A stretch of 64,000 nucleotides of DNA, from assembly GCA_022769565.1 (NCBI GenBank), contig JALEJQ010000081.1:30207-94206 (forward strand). The letters are read 5' to 3'. The stretch comes from Oscillospiraceae bacterium. Its GTDB lineage: Bacteria; Bacillota; Clostridia; Oscillospirales; Ruminococcaceae. A model generated the notes under the pieces. The model saw nothing but the letters and a program-made list of their open reading frames with translations. It had not been told where the DNA came from and did not search any database. Below are positions 8,370 through 17,423 of this stretch, piece by piece; position 1 is the stretch's first letter; each line of letters starts with the position of its first letter. The position numbers and the translations under genes are program-made.

Positions 8370-9398
8370 ATGAAAATGAAAAAAATCATGGCTGCCGTTC
8401 TGACAGCCGCAATGGCACTTGTGTGCGCAGGCTGTTCAAATACAACAGCAGACAACAGCTCCTCCGGCAGTGCTTCTGCCGATAAGGACAGCTACACTAT
8501 CGGCGTTATCCAGTTCGGAAGCCACCCCTCCCTTGACAACTGCTATGCAGGCATTGAGGAAGGACTTAAGGCAAGCGAATTTGCCGACAAGATCACTATC
8601 GACCGTCAGGACGGCAACTTTGATTCCGCTACCTGCGACACTATCGCAAAGAATATGGCGTCCAAGAATTACGACCTTATTTTTGCAATAGCTACTCCTG
8701 CGGCTGTTTCCGCTTACGCCGCAACACAGAATTCCCAGACCCCTGTTATCTTCTGCGCAGTTTCCGACCCCGTTGCGGCAGGTCTTGTTGAAAGCATGGA
8801 TAAGGGTTCCAAGAACTGCACAGGTACATCCGACGTTCTTGACCTTGACGCACAGCTTGCTCTTATTCAGGCTATGCAGCCCGATGTAAAGACTATCGGC
8901 GTCCTTTATACGACCTCCGAAGCAAACTCCGTTTCACAGCTTGCAACTCTTGAAGAGCTTGCTTCCGCAGCAGGAATCAAGATCGAATCACAGGGCGTTC
9001 AGGGCGCTGCGGACATTCCTCAGGCTGCAGCAACACTTGCTTCCAAGGTAGACTGCATCAACAACTTCACCGATAACAACGTTGTAAGCAACCTTTCCGT
9101 TCTTCTTGAAAAGGCTAACGCAGCAGGCGTTCCCGTTTACGGCTCCGAGATCGAACAGGTAAACAACGGCTGCATCGCTTCCATAAGCATTGATTACATC
9201 ACACTTGGCAAAAAGACTGCAGAAATGGGCGTAGAAGTGCTCAAGGGTACAGACCCCTCCACAATGGCAGTAGGCACGATTTCCGAGGGTACTCCCGTAG
9301 TAAATACAGACGTTATGGCACAGTTCGGCATCGAGCTTCCCGCAGGCTATGAAAACGCCGAAAAGGTAACAACAGCAACAGAAGAAGCTGCCGAATAA
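8370..9398 (+). CDS. trpX: Tryptophan ABC transporter substrate-binding lipoprotein
   Basis: 342 residues from the ATG at 8370, which follows AAGGAG and opens a lipoprotein signal peptide (Lys-rich start, hydrophobic core, cleavage before Cys22). An upstream in-frame ATG lies within the T-box terminator and is not used. The mature part belongs to the ABC_sub_bind (COG2984) family: an early YTIGVIQFGSHPSLDN strand and later VIFCAVSDPVAAGLV. These proteins work with TrpY/TrpZ-like partners. The Trp-type T-box supports tryptophan or a close precursor as ligand. Substrate assignment is inference from the leader. Confidence 0.92.
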   Translation: MKMKKIMAAVLTAAMALVCAGCSNTTADNSSSGSASADKDSYTIGVIQFGSHPSLDNCYAGIEEGLKASEFADKITIDRQDGNFDSATCDTIAKNMASKNYDLIFAIATPAAVSAYAATQNSQTPVIFCAVSDPVAAGLVESMDKGSKNCTGTSDVLDLDAQLALIQAMQPDVKTIGVLYTTSEANSVSQLATLEELASAAGIKIESQGVQGAADIPQAAATLASKVDCINNFTDNNVVSNLSVLLEKANAAGVPVYGSEIEQVNNGCIASISIDYITLGKKTAEMGVEVLKGTDPSTMAVGTISEGTPVVNTDVMAQFGIELPAGYENAEKVTTATEEAAE

Positions 9399-9500
9399 TT
9401 TAACAAACGCTTTTGCATTGGGCGGCAATTTCGCTGCCCTGTGCAATTGCTTGTTAAATTAAGTGCAGTATAAATATGCTGTGTTTAATTTAACAAGCAA
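9396..9500 (+). repeat. Three-arm inverted repeat between trpX and trpY
   Basis: Arm 1 (TAATTTAACAAACGC, 9396-9410) and arm 3 (TAATTTAACAAGCAA, about 9486-9500) are near direct repeats. Arm 2 (TTGCTTGTTAAATTA, about 9447-9461) is complementary to both. The arm 1-arm 2 hairpin is extended by a GGGCGGCA/CTGCCC inner stem. Only one pairing can form at a time. It probably stabilises the trpX message or tunes the trpX:trpYZ ratio. Confidence 0.75.
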
Positions 9501-9557
9501 TATGAAATTTCACTTTCAACTTTCCAAATTCCACATTGAAAAAATCGGAGGTATAAT

Positions 9558-10487
9558 ATGGGTGTATTGCTCAATATATGTATAGTTACCCTTGAAGAGG
9601 GTCTTATGTACGCAATTCTTGCGCTGGGTCTTTATATCACTTACAGTATTCTTGATTTCCCCGACCTTTCGGTAGACGGAACGTTTCCTATGGGCGCAAT
9701 ACTGACGGGTATCCTTATTATGAACGGGGTAAATCCGTGGCTGTGCCTTTTGATAGCGTTTGCTTCGGGTATGGCGGCAGGAACGGTAACGGGTCTGCTG
9801 CACGTTAAGCTGAAAATACGTCCTCTGCTCTGCGGAATACTTATTTACACAGCCTGCCTGTCGGTAAACCTTGTGCTTCTTTACGGCGGCACGGGCGGAA
9901 AGGCTATTGCGACCTTTTTCAACAAGGGTACCATATTCAACACCGCTTTCAGTGCCCTTATTCCCGAAAGCATAGGCGGATATTACCTGAGAACAACAAT
10001 AGTTTCCCTTGTCATTGTTGTTGTCTGCAAGATACTGCTTGACCTTTACCTTAAAACCAAGTCGGGACTTCTTCTCAGAGCAACAGGCGACAATGAACGC
10101 TTTGTAACAATGCTCGGACAGCCCAGCGGAGTTTCAAAAATTCTGGGTCTTGCCATAGGAAACGGCTTTGCAGCTCTTTCTGGAAGCGTAATTGCACAGT
10201 CCAAAGGCTCCGCCGACCAGCAGATGGGCGTTGGAATGGTAGTTCTGGGACTTGCTTCGGTAATTATAGGTCTAAGCGTGTTCAAGAAGGTATCCTTTAT
10301 GAAAGCCACAACAATGGTAATTCTCGGTTCCGTGCTTTATAAGGGCTGCCTGTCCGTTGCACTTGCACTTGGACTTCCTACGGAATATTTAAAGCTGCTT
10401 ATGGCAATGATCTTCACGCTTGCGCTTGTTTTCAGCAACAGCTTCGGAAACGGAAAAAGGAGGGCTGCAAATGTTAGAACTAAATAA
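9558..10487 (+). CDS. trpY: Tryptophan ABC transporter permease
   Basis: 309-residue permease with about eight or nine predicted membrane helices. An ATCGGAGGT ribosome site precedes the ATG. The conserved segment YSILDFPDLSVDGTFPMGA is typical of the COG4120 permeases that pair with ABC_sub_bind proteins, and LRATGDNERFVTMLGQPSG probably forms the coupling loop. The gene overlaps the ATPase gene by 17 bases, so the two are translationally coupled. It belongs to the T-box operon. Confidence 0.93.
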   Translation: MGVLLNICIVTLEEGLMYAILALGLYITYSILDFPDLSVDGTFPMGAILTGILIMNGVNPWLCLLIAFASGMAAGTVTGLLHVKLKIRPLLCGILIYTACLSVNLVLLYGGTGGKAIATFFNKGTIFNTAFSALIPESIGGYYLRTTIVSLVIVVVCKILLDLYLKTKSGLLLRATGDNERFVTMLGQPSGVSKILGLAIGNGFAALSGSVIAQSKGSADQQMGVGMVVLGLASVIIGLSVFKKVSFMKATTMVILGSVLYKGCLSVALALGLPTEYLKLLMAMIFTLALVFSNSFGNGKRRAANVRTK

Positions 10488-11244
10488 TATAACCAAGACC
10501 TTCAACGCCGGAACTGTGGACGAAAACAACCTTTTCAGCGGCTTCACATTTCACGTTAATAAAAACGACTTTGTTTCGGTGGTAGGCTCCAATGGAAGCG
10601 GCAAGACCACCTTGCTTAACCTTGCCTGCGGAACAATGACACCCGACGTCGGCTCCGTAATTTTTGACGGAACGGATATTACGGGCATGAGCGAGTATAA
10701 AAGAGCGAAGTTTATCGGACGTGTTCTTCAGGACCCTAAAATGGGTACCTGCGGCAGCCTTACCATACTTGAAAATATGGCGCTTTCCGACAATAAGAAC
10801 AAGCCCTTCGGACTTGGACCCGTAATAAATAAAAAGCGTATCGACTATTACAAGACCCTGCTGGAGCAGTGCGGAATGGGACTCGAAAACAGAATGGGCG
10901 TAAAGGTCGGCGCATTGAGCGGAGGACAAAGACAGGCGCTTGCCCTGATAATCGCAACAATGACGGATATAAAGCTCCTTGTCCTTGACGAGCATACCGC
11001 CGCCCTTGACCCGAAATCCTCCGAAACGCTTATGGAGATAACGGATAAGATAGTTAAGGAAAAGCAGCTTACGACCTTGATGGTAACGCATAACCTGAGA
11101 TTTGCCGTAGAGTACGGAAACAGACTTGTAATGATGCACTCGGGTCACGCCGTTATGGATTTCTCTGGAGAAGAGAAAGCGAAAAAGGGAATAGATGATA
11201 TTCTTGATAAGTTTAATGAGATAAGCATTGAAGTCGGAAACTGA
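10471..11244 (+). CDS. trpZ: Tryptophan ABC transporter ATP-binding protein
   Basis: 257 residues from the ATG at 10471, which follows AGGAGGG inside the end of trpY. An in-frame ATG at 10420 is too far inside trpY. Standard ABC motifs are present: Walker A GSNGSGKTT, signature LSGGQRQAL, Walker B LLVLDEHTAALDP and H-loop MVTHN. It energises uptake through TrpY. Last gene of the T-box operon, ended by the bidirectional terminator at 11253. Confidence 0.95.
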   Translation: MLELNNITKTFNAGTVDENNLFSGFTFHVNKNDFVSVVGSNGSGKTTLLNLACGTMTPDVGSVIFDGTDITGMSEYKRAKFIGRVLQDPKMGTCGSLTILENMALSDNKNKPFGLGPVINKKRIDYYKTLLEQCGMGLENRMGVKVGALSGGQRQALALIIATMTDIKLLVLDEHTAALDPKSSETLMEITDKIVKEKQLTTLMVTHNLRFAVEYGNRLVMMHSGHAVMDFSGEEKAKKGIDDILDKFNEISIEVGN

Positions 11245-11252
11245 TAATAGAT

Positions 11253-11298
11253 CAGACCCGACAGCGAAGTGGTTTTGCTGTCGGGTCTGTTATTTTTT
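11253..11298. terminator. Bidirectional terminator between trpZ and yesN
   Basis: A perfect 13-bp stem CAGACCCGACAGC/GCTGTCGGGTCTG, followed by TTATTTTTT on the plus strand. The T-run contains the stop codon of the convergent minus-strand regulator gene. Confidence 0.92.
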
Positions 11299-12856
11299 AT
11301 TCCTGCTCGTCCTCCGTGCTGTCGTCATCTTCTGCCGCACTTTCACCCTTGCAGGATTTTTTATAGTTGAGCGGACTTACTCCCACATACTTCTTGAACT
11401 TATTATGGAAATAATTGATATTGGTATATCCCACCTTTTCCGCCACTTCGTATACCTTATATTCGTCCATAGCAAGAAGCCGCTTGGCTTCCGTTATTCT
11501 TATGCGGTCAAGGTAGTTGTTGAAGTTGTCGCCCATATACTGGTGGAACACCTTGCCGAGATATGCGCTGTTGTAGCCGAAAATATTAGCAAGCATTTCA
11601 AGCCTGAGCTCCTGATTGTAATTGGCGTGAATGTACTGTACAACACGCTCCATTGTGCTTTTTGTGGTCTTGCCGTAAAGGGTGTCCGAAACTGCTGTGA
11701 ACTCCTTTTTCATCAGCTCGATTATCTCGTGCAGGCTGTTAAGTGTGCCTATCTGACCTATCATCGTTTCGTCACGGAACTGCTCTGCTTTTTTTTCACC
11801 TACGCTTTTTACAATAAGCGATTTTATGTTTAGCACAGTCGTTATGCAGATAACTTTTATCTTTTCGGGAGTGTAGGAGCTGCGGCAGAGCGAATTCTGA
11901 AGCTCCGCAAGACAGCTTTCTATACGTGCGGAGTCGTTTATCTCCATAAAGGTGAATATCTGCTTGCCGAAGCTGTCTAAGGGAACAGCAGGCTCCGTGC
12001 TGCGTTCCTTAACGTCAGATGAAGATATGACCCCATAGTGCAGATACAGAAATCTGTTGCTGTACAGCCCGTCTGCGGAGCGGTAGGAGGCTGCAATGCC
12101 CTCTGCACTTGAAACGGAGTCACCTATGGTTATAAAAACTCTGCCATGGTATGAAAGGCTTATTTTATTCAGACATTCCCGTACTTCGCCGTCGTTCCTG
12201 CCCTTGAATACCGCCGCAAGCATACCGCTCAGGTCTATTGATATAACATCGGTGTTTTCAAATTCCGAAAGCTGCTTTCGCACCATGTCAAGCAGAACAG
12301 CTTTGCCGCTGCTGAAATTGTCGGAAACGGAGCTTATGAGCGCAACGCAGAATTTGTCGAAGGTGTTGTATGCGGCAAATTCATTGCTGTTTTTGTCTGC
12401 ATCGCCGAGGAGCAGGCTTCTTATGAACTGTTCGCTTATGTACTCGCTGCCCTTCTGGAGCTTTATGGTGCTGTCCTGCTCTGCAATTATCTCGTCGTGC
12501 AGGTTTTTTAGGCAGCTGATAAGCTCGTCCTCGTCAACAGGCTTAAGTATGAACTGCTTTACACCCAGCGCCATAGCCTCTTTTGCATATGTAAAATCGG
12601 AGTAGCCGGAAAGGATAACAGCTTTTCCGCCGAAACCGCTTTTCTGTGCAGCTTCTATCATCTGAATACCCGTCATTCCGGGCATTTTTACGTCTGCAAT
12701 AATAATATCCGGGTCGTTTATAAGTATCTTGTTGAGCCCATCGTCGCCGTCTTCTCCCTCTGCCACAACGCAAAGGTCAAGCTCTTCCCAGGGTATCATC
12801 ATTTTTATTCCCTGGCGGACGTTAGGCTCATCATCTATAAGAATAACTTTAAGCAT
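11297..12856 (-). CDS. YesN-type response regulator with AraC DNA-binding domain
   Basis: 519-residue cytoplasmic transcription regulator. The N-terminal receiver domain has the acidic pair DDEP near residues 8-11, the phospho-acceptor Asp55 in IIIADVKMPG, and Lys in FILKPVDEDE. A middle region of about 250 residues is variable. The C-terminal AraC domain (about residues 405-505) has EVAEKVGYTNINYFHNKFKK and GVSPLNYKK. The gene starts 18 bases after the YesM-like kinase and is cotranscribed with it. Such pairs usually control carbohydrate or nutrient ABC transporters. No sugar transporter is adjacent, so the target is unknown. Confidence 0.95.
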   Translation of the reverse strand: MLKVILIDDEPNVRQGIKMMIPWEELDLCVVAEGEDGDDGLNKILINDPDIIIADVKMPGMTGIQMIEAAQKSGFGGKAVILSGYSDFTYAKEAMALGVKQFILKPVDEDELISCLKNLHDEIIAEQDSTIKLQKGSEYISEQFIRSLLLGDADKNSNEFAAYNTFDKFCVALISSVSDNFSSGKAVLLDMVRKQLSEFENTDVISIDLSGMLAAVFKGRNDGEVRECLNKISLSYHGRVFITIGDSVSSAEGIAASYRSADGLYSNRFLYLHYGVISSSDVKERSTEPAVPLDSFGKQIFTFMEINDSARIESCLAELQNSLCRSSYTPEKIKVICITTVLNIKSLIVKSVGEKKAEQFRDETMIGQIGTLNSLHEIIELMKKEFTAVSDTLYGKTTKSTMERVVQYIHANYNQELRLEMLANIFGYNSAYLGKVFHQYMGDNFNNYLDRIRITEAKRLLAMDEYKVYEVAEKVGYTNINYFHNKFKKYVGVSPLNYKKSCKGESAAEDDDSTEDEQE

Positions 12857-12874
12857 ATTATCTTCCTTTCCGTC

Positions 12875-14701
12875 TTAATTGTTAACGCTTTCCTTTTCGG
12901 CAAGCTCTTTTACGGCGGTATCTTCACCGTCTACGTCTTTAGGCAGAGTTATGCGCACTCTTGTGCCTTTGCCCGTTTCGCTGGAAAAGGTCAGCCCGTA
13001 GCTTTCCCCGTGATACATTTTTATACGCTTGTTAACGTTGGTAAGACCGATGCTCTTGCCGGAAGAGGTGTCATTTTCCTCCAGCTTCCACCTCAGCTCG
13101 GACATTTTATCATCGGGGATACCCTGTCCGTTGTCTATTACTTCAATAACAACGCTGTCTTTCTTATAGCCTATTTTAATTTTTATAACGCCGTTGGATT
13201 TGCTGCTTTCAATGCCGTGAACAAAAGCATTTTCAACGATAGGCTGTATAACGAGAGGAAGTATCTTATACTGCGGATCAACTTCGTTTTCAATGGTGTA
13301 GGATACCTTGTCGCCGAACCTTGCAGATTGGAGCTCAAGGTAGCTTTTTGTAAATTCCAGCTCTGATTCAAGCGTGACCAGACTGTTTTTTACTTCAAGA
13401 CAACGGCGCATGAATTTGCCCAGCTTCTTTACAAGGTCTGCTGTTTCCTTGTCGTTGTTAACATACGCTTTCATTCGTATGGTTTCAAGGGTATTGTAAA
13501 GAAAATGAGGGTTTATCTGGCTTGCAAGGGTCTTGAATTCAGCTTCCATCTGATTCAGCTTAAAGGTCTCCGACTGAATTTTTGCCTCGTAAGCCTCGTT
13601 GATAAGCTGCTGCATACTTTTTACCATTATCTGCAGATCTCTGTAAAGTTCGTTTATCTCATCATCGCCGTTTATCTGCTCATCAAGGCGGAAATCACCT
13701 ATAGCGACCTTGTGCATCTGATCTCTGAGGAACTTTATTCTGCGTACAAAATATGCGGTGAAAAGAACTGCTATAAGCATGGAAAGAAGGAAGCACAACG
13801 TCATATACCATATATATCCAAGACTAAGCTCCCTTGTAGCACCGGTTACCAGCGCATAAGGCTTTACAAGATATATCTGAAAAAGATTGCCCGTGTTCTC
13901 GTAATCGAAGCAGGAGGCAATGGTGTAGCCGTTTTTCGTAAGAGGACATTCATCGGAAAGCTCCATATTATCGTTAACGCCCTTGCTGATGTCAAAGTCG
14001 GGGGAGATGAACACCTTTCCGAGTTCGTAGCCTTCCATATTGCTGTAAAAAACCATTCCGTTCTGAACGGCAAAGATAACGTTGAAGATTTCGTCCTTCA
14101 TAAGTCCCTCTATCCATTCGGGGCTTACATAAACGACCATTGCGCCAAGGGAGCTTCCGTCATTTGCGTAGACCTGACGGATATAACTCAGATAGTAGGA
14201 ACCGTCATTGGGGCTTTTAAGCACCTGCCAACGGGGAGTGCTGTACTTCATTGCATCATCGAACCAGTAGGAGCTGCGTATTTCGTTTGTTATGCGCCTG
14301 AAATCGGTGTTGTAAAGGAAGTTTTCCTTGTCTATGTAGAAGGTTATGTCCACTATCTGGGAATAAGCGTTAAGATAGTTTGCAACGGTCTTGTGGTTCC
14401 TGTAATAATTTCTGTAGTCACTTTCATCGGCAAAATCGTTGTTAAGGAGAACGTTTATATCCTCGTCAAGATATATCCTTTCAGCGGCGGCCGAGGTGGT
14501 GTAGAGTGTGTCCTTAAGACGGGTCTTGAGAGCGTCCGCATCGCTGAAGGCTTCGTTCACTATGTTTTCCTGAAGAAGATTTATGGTATTTATAATAAGG
14601 TAAATGCCGGCAGCGAAAACAGGCACGATAACAACAATGCACATTGCGACCAGCTTTGTGCGGATATTTGTATCAAGAAGTCGTTTTATCAGCTTAAACA
14701 T
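12875..14701 (-). CDS. YesM-type sensor histidine kinase
   Basis: 608-residue membrane kinase. One N-terminal helix (about residues 15-38) precedes an extracytoplasmic sensor domain of about 250 residues. A second helix (YIWYMTLCFLLSMLIAVLF, near 295-315) leads into a HAMP-like region. The His_kinase box LASQINPHFLYNTLETIRM is the LytS/YesM type, where the His before FLYN is phosphorylated. The ATPase domain has VQPIVENAFVHGIE (N box), DNGQGIP (G1) and GKSIGLTNVNKRI (G2). It phosphorylates the AraC-type regulator encoded next. Ligand unknown. Confidence 0.95.
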   Translation of the reverse strand: MFKLIKRLLDTNIRTKLVAMCIVVIVPVFAAGIYLIINTINLLQENIVNEAFSDADALKTRLKDTLYTTSAAAERIYLDEDINVLLNNDFADESDYRNYYRNHKTVANYLNAYSQIVDITFYIDKENFLYNTDFRRITNEIRSSYWFDDAMKYSTPRWQVLKSPNDGSYYLSYIRQVYANDGSSLGAMVVYVSPEWIEGLMKDEIFNVIFAVQNGMVFYSNMEGYELGKVFISPDFDISKGVNDNMELSDECPLTKNGYTIASCFDYENTGNLFQIYLVKPYALVTGATRELSLGYIWYMTLCFLLSMLIAVLFTAYFVRRIKFLRDQMHKVAIGDFRLDEQINGDDEINELYRDLQIMVKSMQQLINEAYEAKIQSETFKLNQMEAEFKTLASQINPHFLYNTLETIRMKAYVNNDKETADLVKKLGKFMRRCLEVKNSLVTLESELEFTKSYLELQSARFGDKVSYTIENEVDPQYKILPLVIQPIVENAFVHGIESSKSNGVIKIKIGYKKDSVVIEVIDNGQGIPDDKMSELRWKLEENDTSSGKSIGLTNVNKRIKMYHGESYGLTFSSETGKGTRVRITLPKDVDGEDTAVKELAEKESVNN

Positions 14702-14831
14702 TTATGCAGTTATCCTCCGAAAATTGCGGATAATTATATATGTTTATTTTACCATATATAACCGAAAAGTGTATTAATTTTTTGTTAATGATACATATAA
14801 ATATGCAAAAAATGCAATGTTGCAAAGAAAC

Positions 14832-15950
14832 TCAGCAGGAGAGCAGCCGCATAACGTTGTCTGCCGTTGCTTCAAGATTTCCGGCGCTTTTCGGTGCGCT
14901 TGAAGCAAGGTTCTCCGGCATGGTGTTTATTGCAAAAGCGGCGGTAAGACCCATTTTGTACAGCGCAGAAATATCTCCGTCAATACCTCCCGTAAAGGCG
15001 ATCACCGGTATTCCTTCACTTGCCGAAGCAACGCCGCTTATGACCTTTCCCCGTGCGCTCTGGCTGTCTATTTTGCCTTCGCCCGTGAAAATAATATCTG
15101 CGCCTTTGATAATTTCACGGAATCTTACTGCTTCAAGAACAGCCGCCGTGCCGCCTTTGAGCGTTCCTTTCATAAATGCGCATACTCCCGCTCCAAGACC
15201 GCCTGCCGCACCGCCGCCTCTTATATCGCTTACGTCCCTGCCAATACATTCCGAGAGCTTGTCCGCAAGATGCCGCAGACCCTTGTCAAGCCGTTTTACA
15301 GCACTCGGAGAAGCGCCTTTTTGCGGTGCAAATATGTATGCGGCGCCGTTCTCACCGTATAAAGGAATGTCAACATCGCACATTGCCGTGATGCTTATAT
15401 CAGGAAAGTCCTGCGAAAGTTCAATGCGTTCAATTTCCTCAAGAGTTCCGCCCACGGGGATAAAATCCTTGCCGCCTTTGGTAAAAAATCTTGCCCCCAG
15501 AGCCGCAGCAGCACCGCAGCCCCCGTCATTGGTGCAGGAACCGCCAAGACCCAGCAGAACGCTTCTGCAGCCTGCTTCGTAAGCCTGCTTTATCATAAGT
15601 CCAACGCCGTAGGTGGTGGTTTTTTCAGGGTCAAGCCGTCCTGCGGCAAGAGTTATCCCTGCAGCCTCAGCAGTTTCAATGACCGCCGTTTTTCCGCCGT
15701 CAATAAGTCCGAAGCGGCATTTTATGTCCTCAAAAAAAGGTCCCTTGCCCGTCATTTCAAGCATTTTTCCGCCGCAGGCTTTTGTCATACACTCCGCAAA
15801 GCCTTCTCCGCCGTCGGAAAAGGGGACAGATAAGGTTTCACATTCGGGAAAGTGCGCTTTTATGCTTTTTTCGATTATTTCGCAGACCTGTACCGAGGAA
15901 AGTGTGCCCTTGAATGAATCGGGAATAATTACGGCTTTATTTAACATCAT
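14832..15950 (-). CDS. Glycerate 2-kinase (GarK family)
   Basis: 372 residues. Phosphorylates D-glycerate with ATP and feeds it into lower glycolysis. Typical motifs are VIIPDSFKGTLSS at the N-terminus, VPFSDGGEGFAE, LGLGGSCTNDGGCGAAAALG and the C-terminal IIFTGEGKIDSQS. The start is one of two adjacent ATG codons after GGGTGAAG. It stands alone between the kinase/regulator pair and a permease gene, with no glycerate or tartronate genes around it, so the source of glycerate is not evident here. Confidence 0.95.
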   Translation of the reverse strand: MMLNKAVIIPDSFKGTLSSVQVCEIIEKSIKAHFPECETLSVPFSDGGEGFAECMTKACGGKMLEMTGKGPFFEDIKCRFGLIDGGKTAVIETAEAAGITLAAGRLDPEKTTTYGVGLMIKQAYEAGCRSVLLGLGGSCTNDGGCGAAAALGARFFTKGGKDFIPVGGTLEEIERIELSQDFPDISITAMCDVDIPLYGENGAAYIFAPQKGASPSAVKRLDKGLRHLADKLSECIGRDVSDIRGGGAAGGLGAGVCAFMKGTLKGGTAAVLEAVRFREIIKGADIIFTGEGKIDSQSARGKVISGVASASEGIPVIAFTGGIDGDISALYKMGLTAAFAINTMPENLASSAPKSAGNLEATADNVMRLLSC

Positions 15951-16014
15951 ACTGCTTCACCCTTTTTGATTTTCTAAGAAAATTATATCACAATTTTACT
16001 TCCTGTGCAAACGC

Positions 16015-17193
16015 TTAGTCTGAGTGAGAAGTGCATTTTTCGTTTGTTTTCATAATTTTTTCGTTGAATACTCCGTAGATAACAGCCGTCAGAGGTACGG
16101 CAAGCAGTATTCCTGCAGCACCGCCTATTTTAGCGCCTATAAGTATTGCAAGCAGTACGGGCAGCGGCGGCAGACCCATGCTTTTGCCGACTACCTTCGG
16201 GTAAATAAAGTTGTTTTCTATCTGCTGCAAAATAATGATAAACGCAATGAACCATACCGCCGAGATTGGCTTCACAAGAAACAGCAGAAAAGCGCAGGGC
16301 ACCGTTCCTACGATTGCCCCTACAACAGGGATGAGCGCCGTTACACCGATAATAACGCTTATGAGCAGCGCATATTCAAAGCGGAACAGTTTCATTCCTA
16401 TATAGCAAAGCACGCCCAGTATAGCCGCTTCCGTCACCTGTCCGCTTACGAACCGTGAAAAAACATCGTATACCGTGCGGTAAAGCGAAGCATATCTGCT
16501 GAAGGTCTCAGCGCTCATTATATGTCCTGCGGTGCGCTTTACGACTTCTCTCAGCCGCTCCTTGTCAATAAGAATGTACACGGAAATAACAATGCCGATA
16601 ATGCAGTCGGTGATGCAGGAGATAATATCCGCAGTTTTGCCGTAAACTCCTGCAAGCATTGAGGGCACCGCTTCTCCAATTTTGGCAAGCGCCGAGGTAA
16701 TAAAGGGGAGAATACCAAGAACGTCACGTTCCTCCGCCGCTTTGTAGTAGGTCATAAACTTTTCACGATACAGGTCGGCATTGGCAACGAGCATTTTTGT
16801 ACTTTCGATAAGCTGAGGCACGATAAACCATATTATCCCTGCCGCCGCCGCAAGAAGCAATGCGTAGCCCGTTGCAACAGCCGCTGCCCACAGTATTCTC
16901 CTGCGTCCTGCGCCGTAGGCTACACCTGTTCTGGTTATGCTCCGCAAAGGTGAACAGGGCTTAAGGCAGGACTTTTCCGCTGCTTTGTCCGCCGCCTTGA
17001 CAAAAAGCTCAAAAATGCCGCATATGGGTCTGTTTATAACAAACGCCGCCGTCATTCCTATTATAACTGGCCGCAGTACCGTTGCCGCAGACTTTAAAAA
17101 GCCTATGAACAGATCGGGGTTGATAACTGCGGCAAGCACAGCGGATGCGCAAAAAATAAAAAGTCCCTTGTGCTTTATATTAAATCCGTCCAT
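16015..17193 (-). CDS. AI-2E family transporter (PerM-like)
   Basis: 392 residues from the ATG at 17193, which follows AGGGTGG. An in-frame ATG at 17223 has no ribosome site. Seven or eight membrane helices are present, with a soluble stretch near residues 130-190 (TKMLVANADLYREKFMTYYK). The C-terminal part with IENNFIYPKVVGKSMGLPPL is the strongest family mark. Members have been linked to autoinducer-2 export or Na+(Li+)/H+ antiport, and here the substrate cannot be told. Confidence 0.92.
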   Translation of the reverse strand: MDGFNIKHKGLFIFCASAVLAAVINPDLFIGFLKSAATVLRPVIIGMTAAFVINRPICGIFELFVKAADKAAEKSCLKPCSPLRSITRTGVAYGAGRRRILWAAAVATGYALLLAAAAGIIWFIVPQLIESTKMLVANADLYREKFMTYYKAAEERDVLGILPFITSALAKIGEAVPSMLAGVYGKTADIISCITDCIIGIVISVYILIDKERLREVVKRTAGHIMSAETFSRYASLYRTVYDVFSRFVSGQVTEAAILGVLCYIGMKLFRFEYALLISVIIGVTALIPVVGAIVGTVPCAFLLFLVKPISAVWFIAFIIILQQIENNFIYPKVVGKSMGLPPLPVLLAILIGAKIGGAAGILLAVPLTAVIYGVFNEKIMKTNEKCTSHSD

Positions 17194-17268
17194 AAAATAC
17201 CACCCTATATTTATTTTAGTCATTTATGGTGGGAGGTATTCATTAACAATCAGAATTTGAACGAGTTT

Positions 17269-17340
17269 GAAGTGTGAGGAGTGAAGAGTGGAGTTGTATA
17301 TTTAGGATTAACTTCACTCTTCACTCTACACACTTCACAC
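17269..17340. repeat. Purine/pyrimidine inverted repeat
   Basis: A GA-rich left arm (17269-17293, GAAGTGTGAGGAGTGAAGAG...) is nearly complementary to the CT-rich right arm (17312-17340, CTTCACTCTTCACTCTACAC...). It lies in the gap between the permease and fakA. Similar wording occurs at 21320-21405 and, as a half, near 9510-9534, so it seems to be a small repeat family. Confidence 0.7.
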
Positions 17341-17372
17341 TTTGATGTTGTGAGCTTTTGCCCGTGACCGCT

Positions 17373-17411
17373 GAAAAAAGCGGTACAGAGCCGGAAAACT
17401 CTCTGTACCGC
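17373..17411 (-). terminator. Terminator after fakA
   Basis: On the minus strand GCGGTACAGAG pairs with CTCTGTACCGC and is followed directly by TTTTTT. Confidence 0.88.
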
Positions 17412-17423
17412 ATTTATGCAAAT

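Noticed and set aside
13505..14761. 418-codon plus-strand open frame opposite the YesM-like kinase
   Set aside because: The kinase on the other strand has all expected motifs, and the plus-strand product has no family features.
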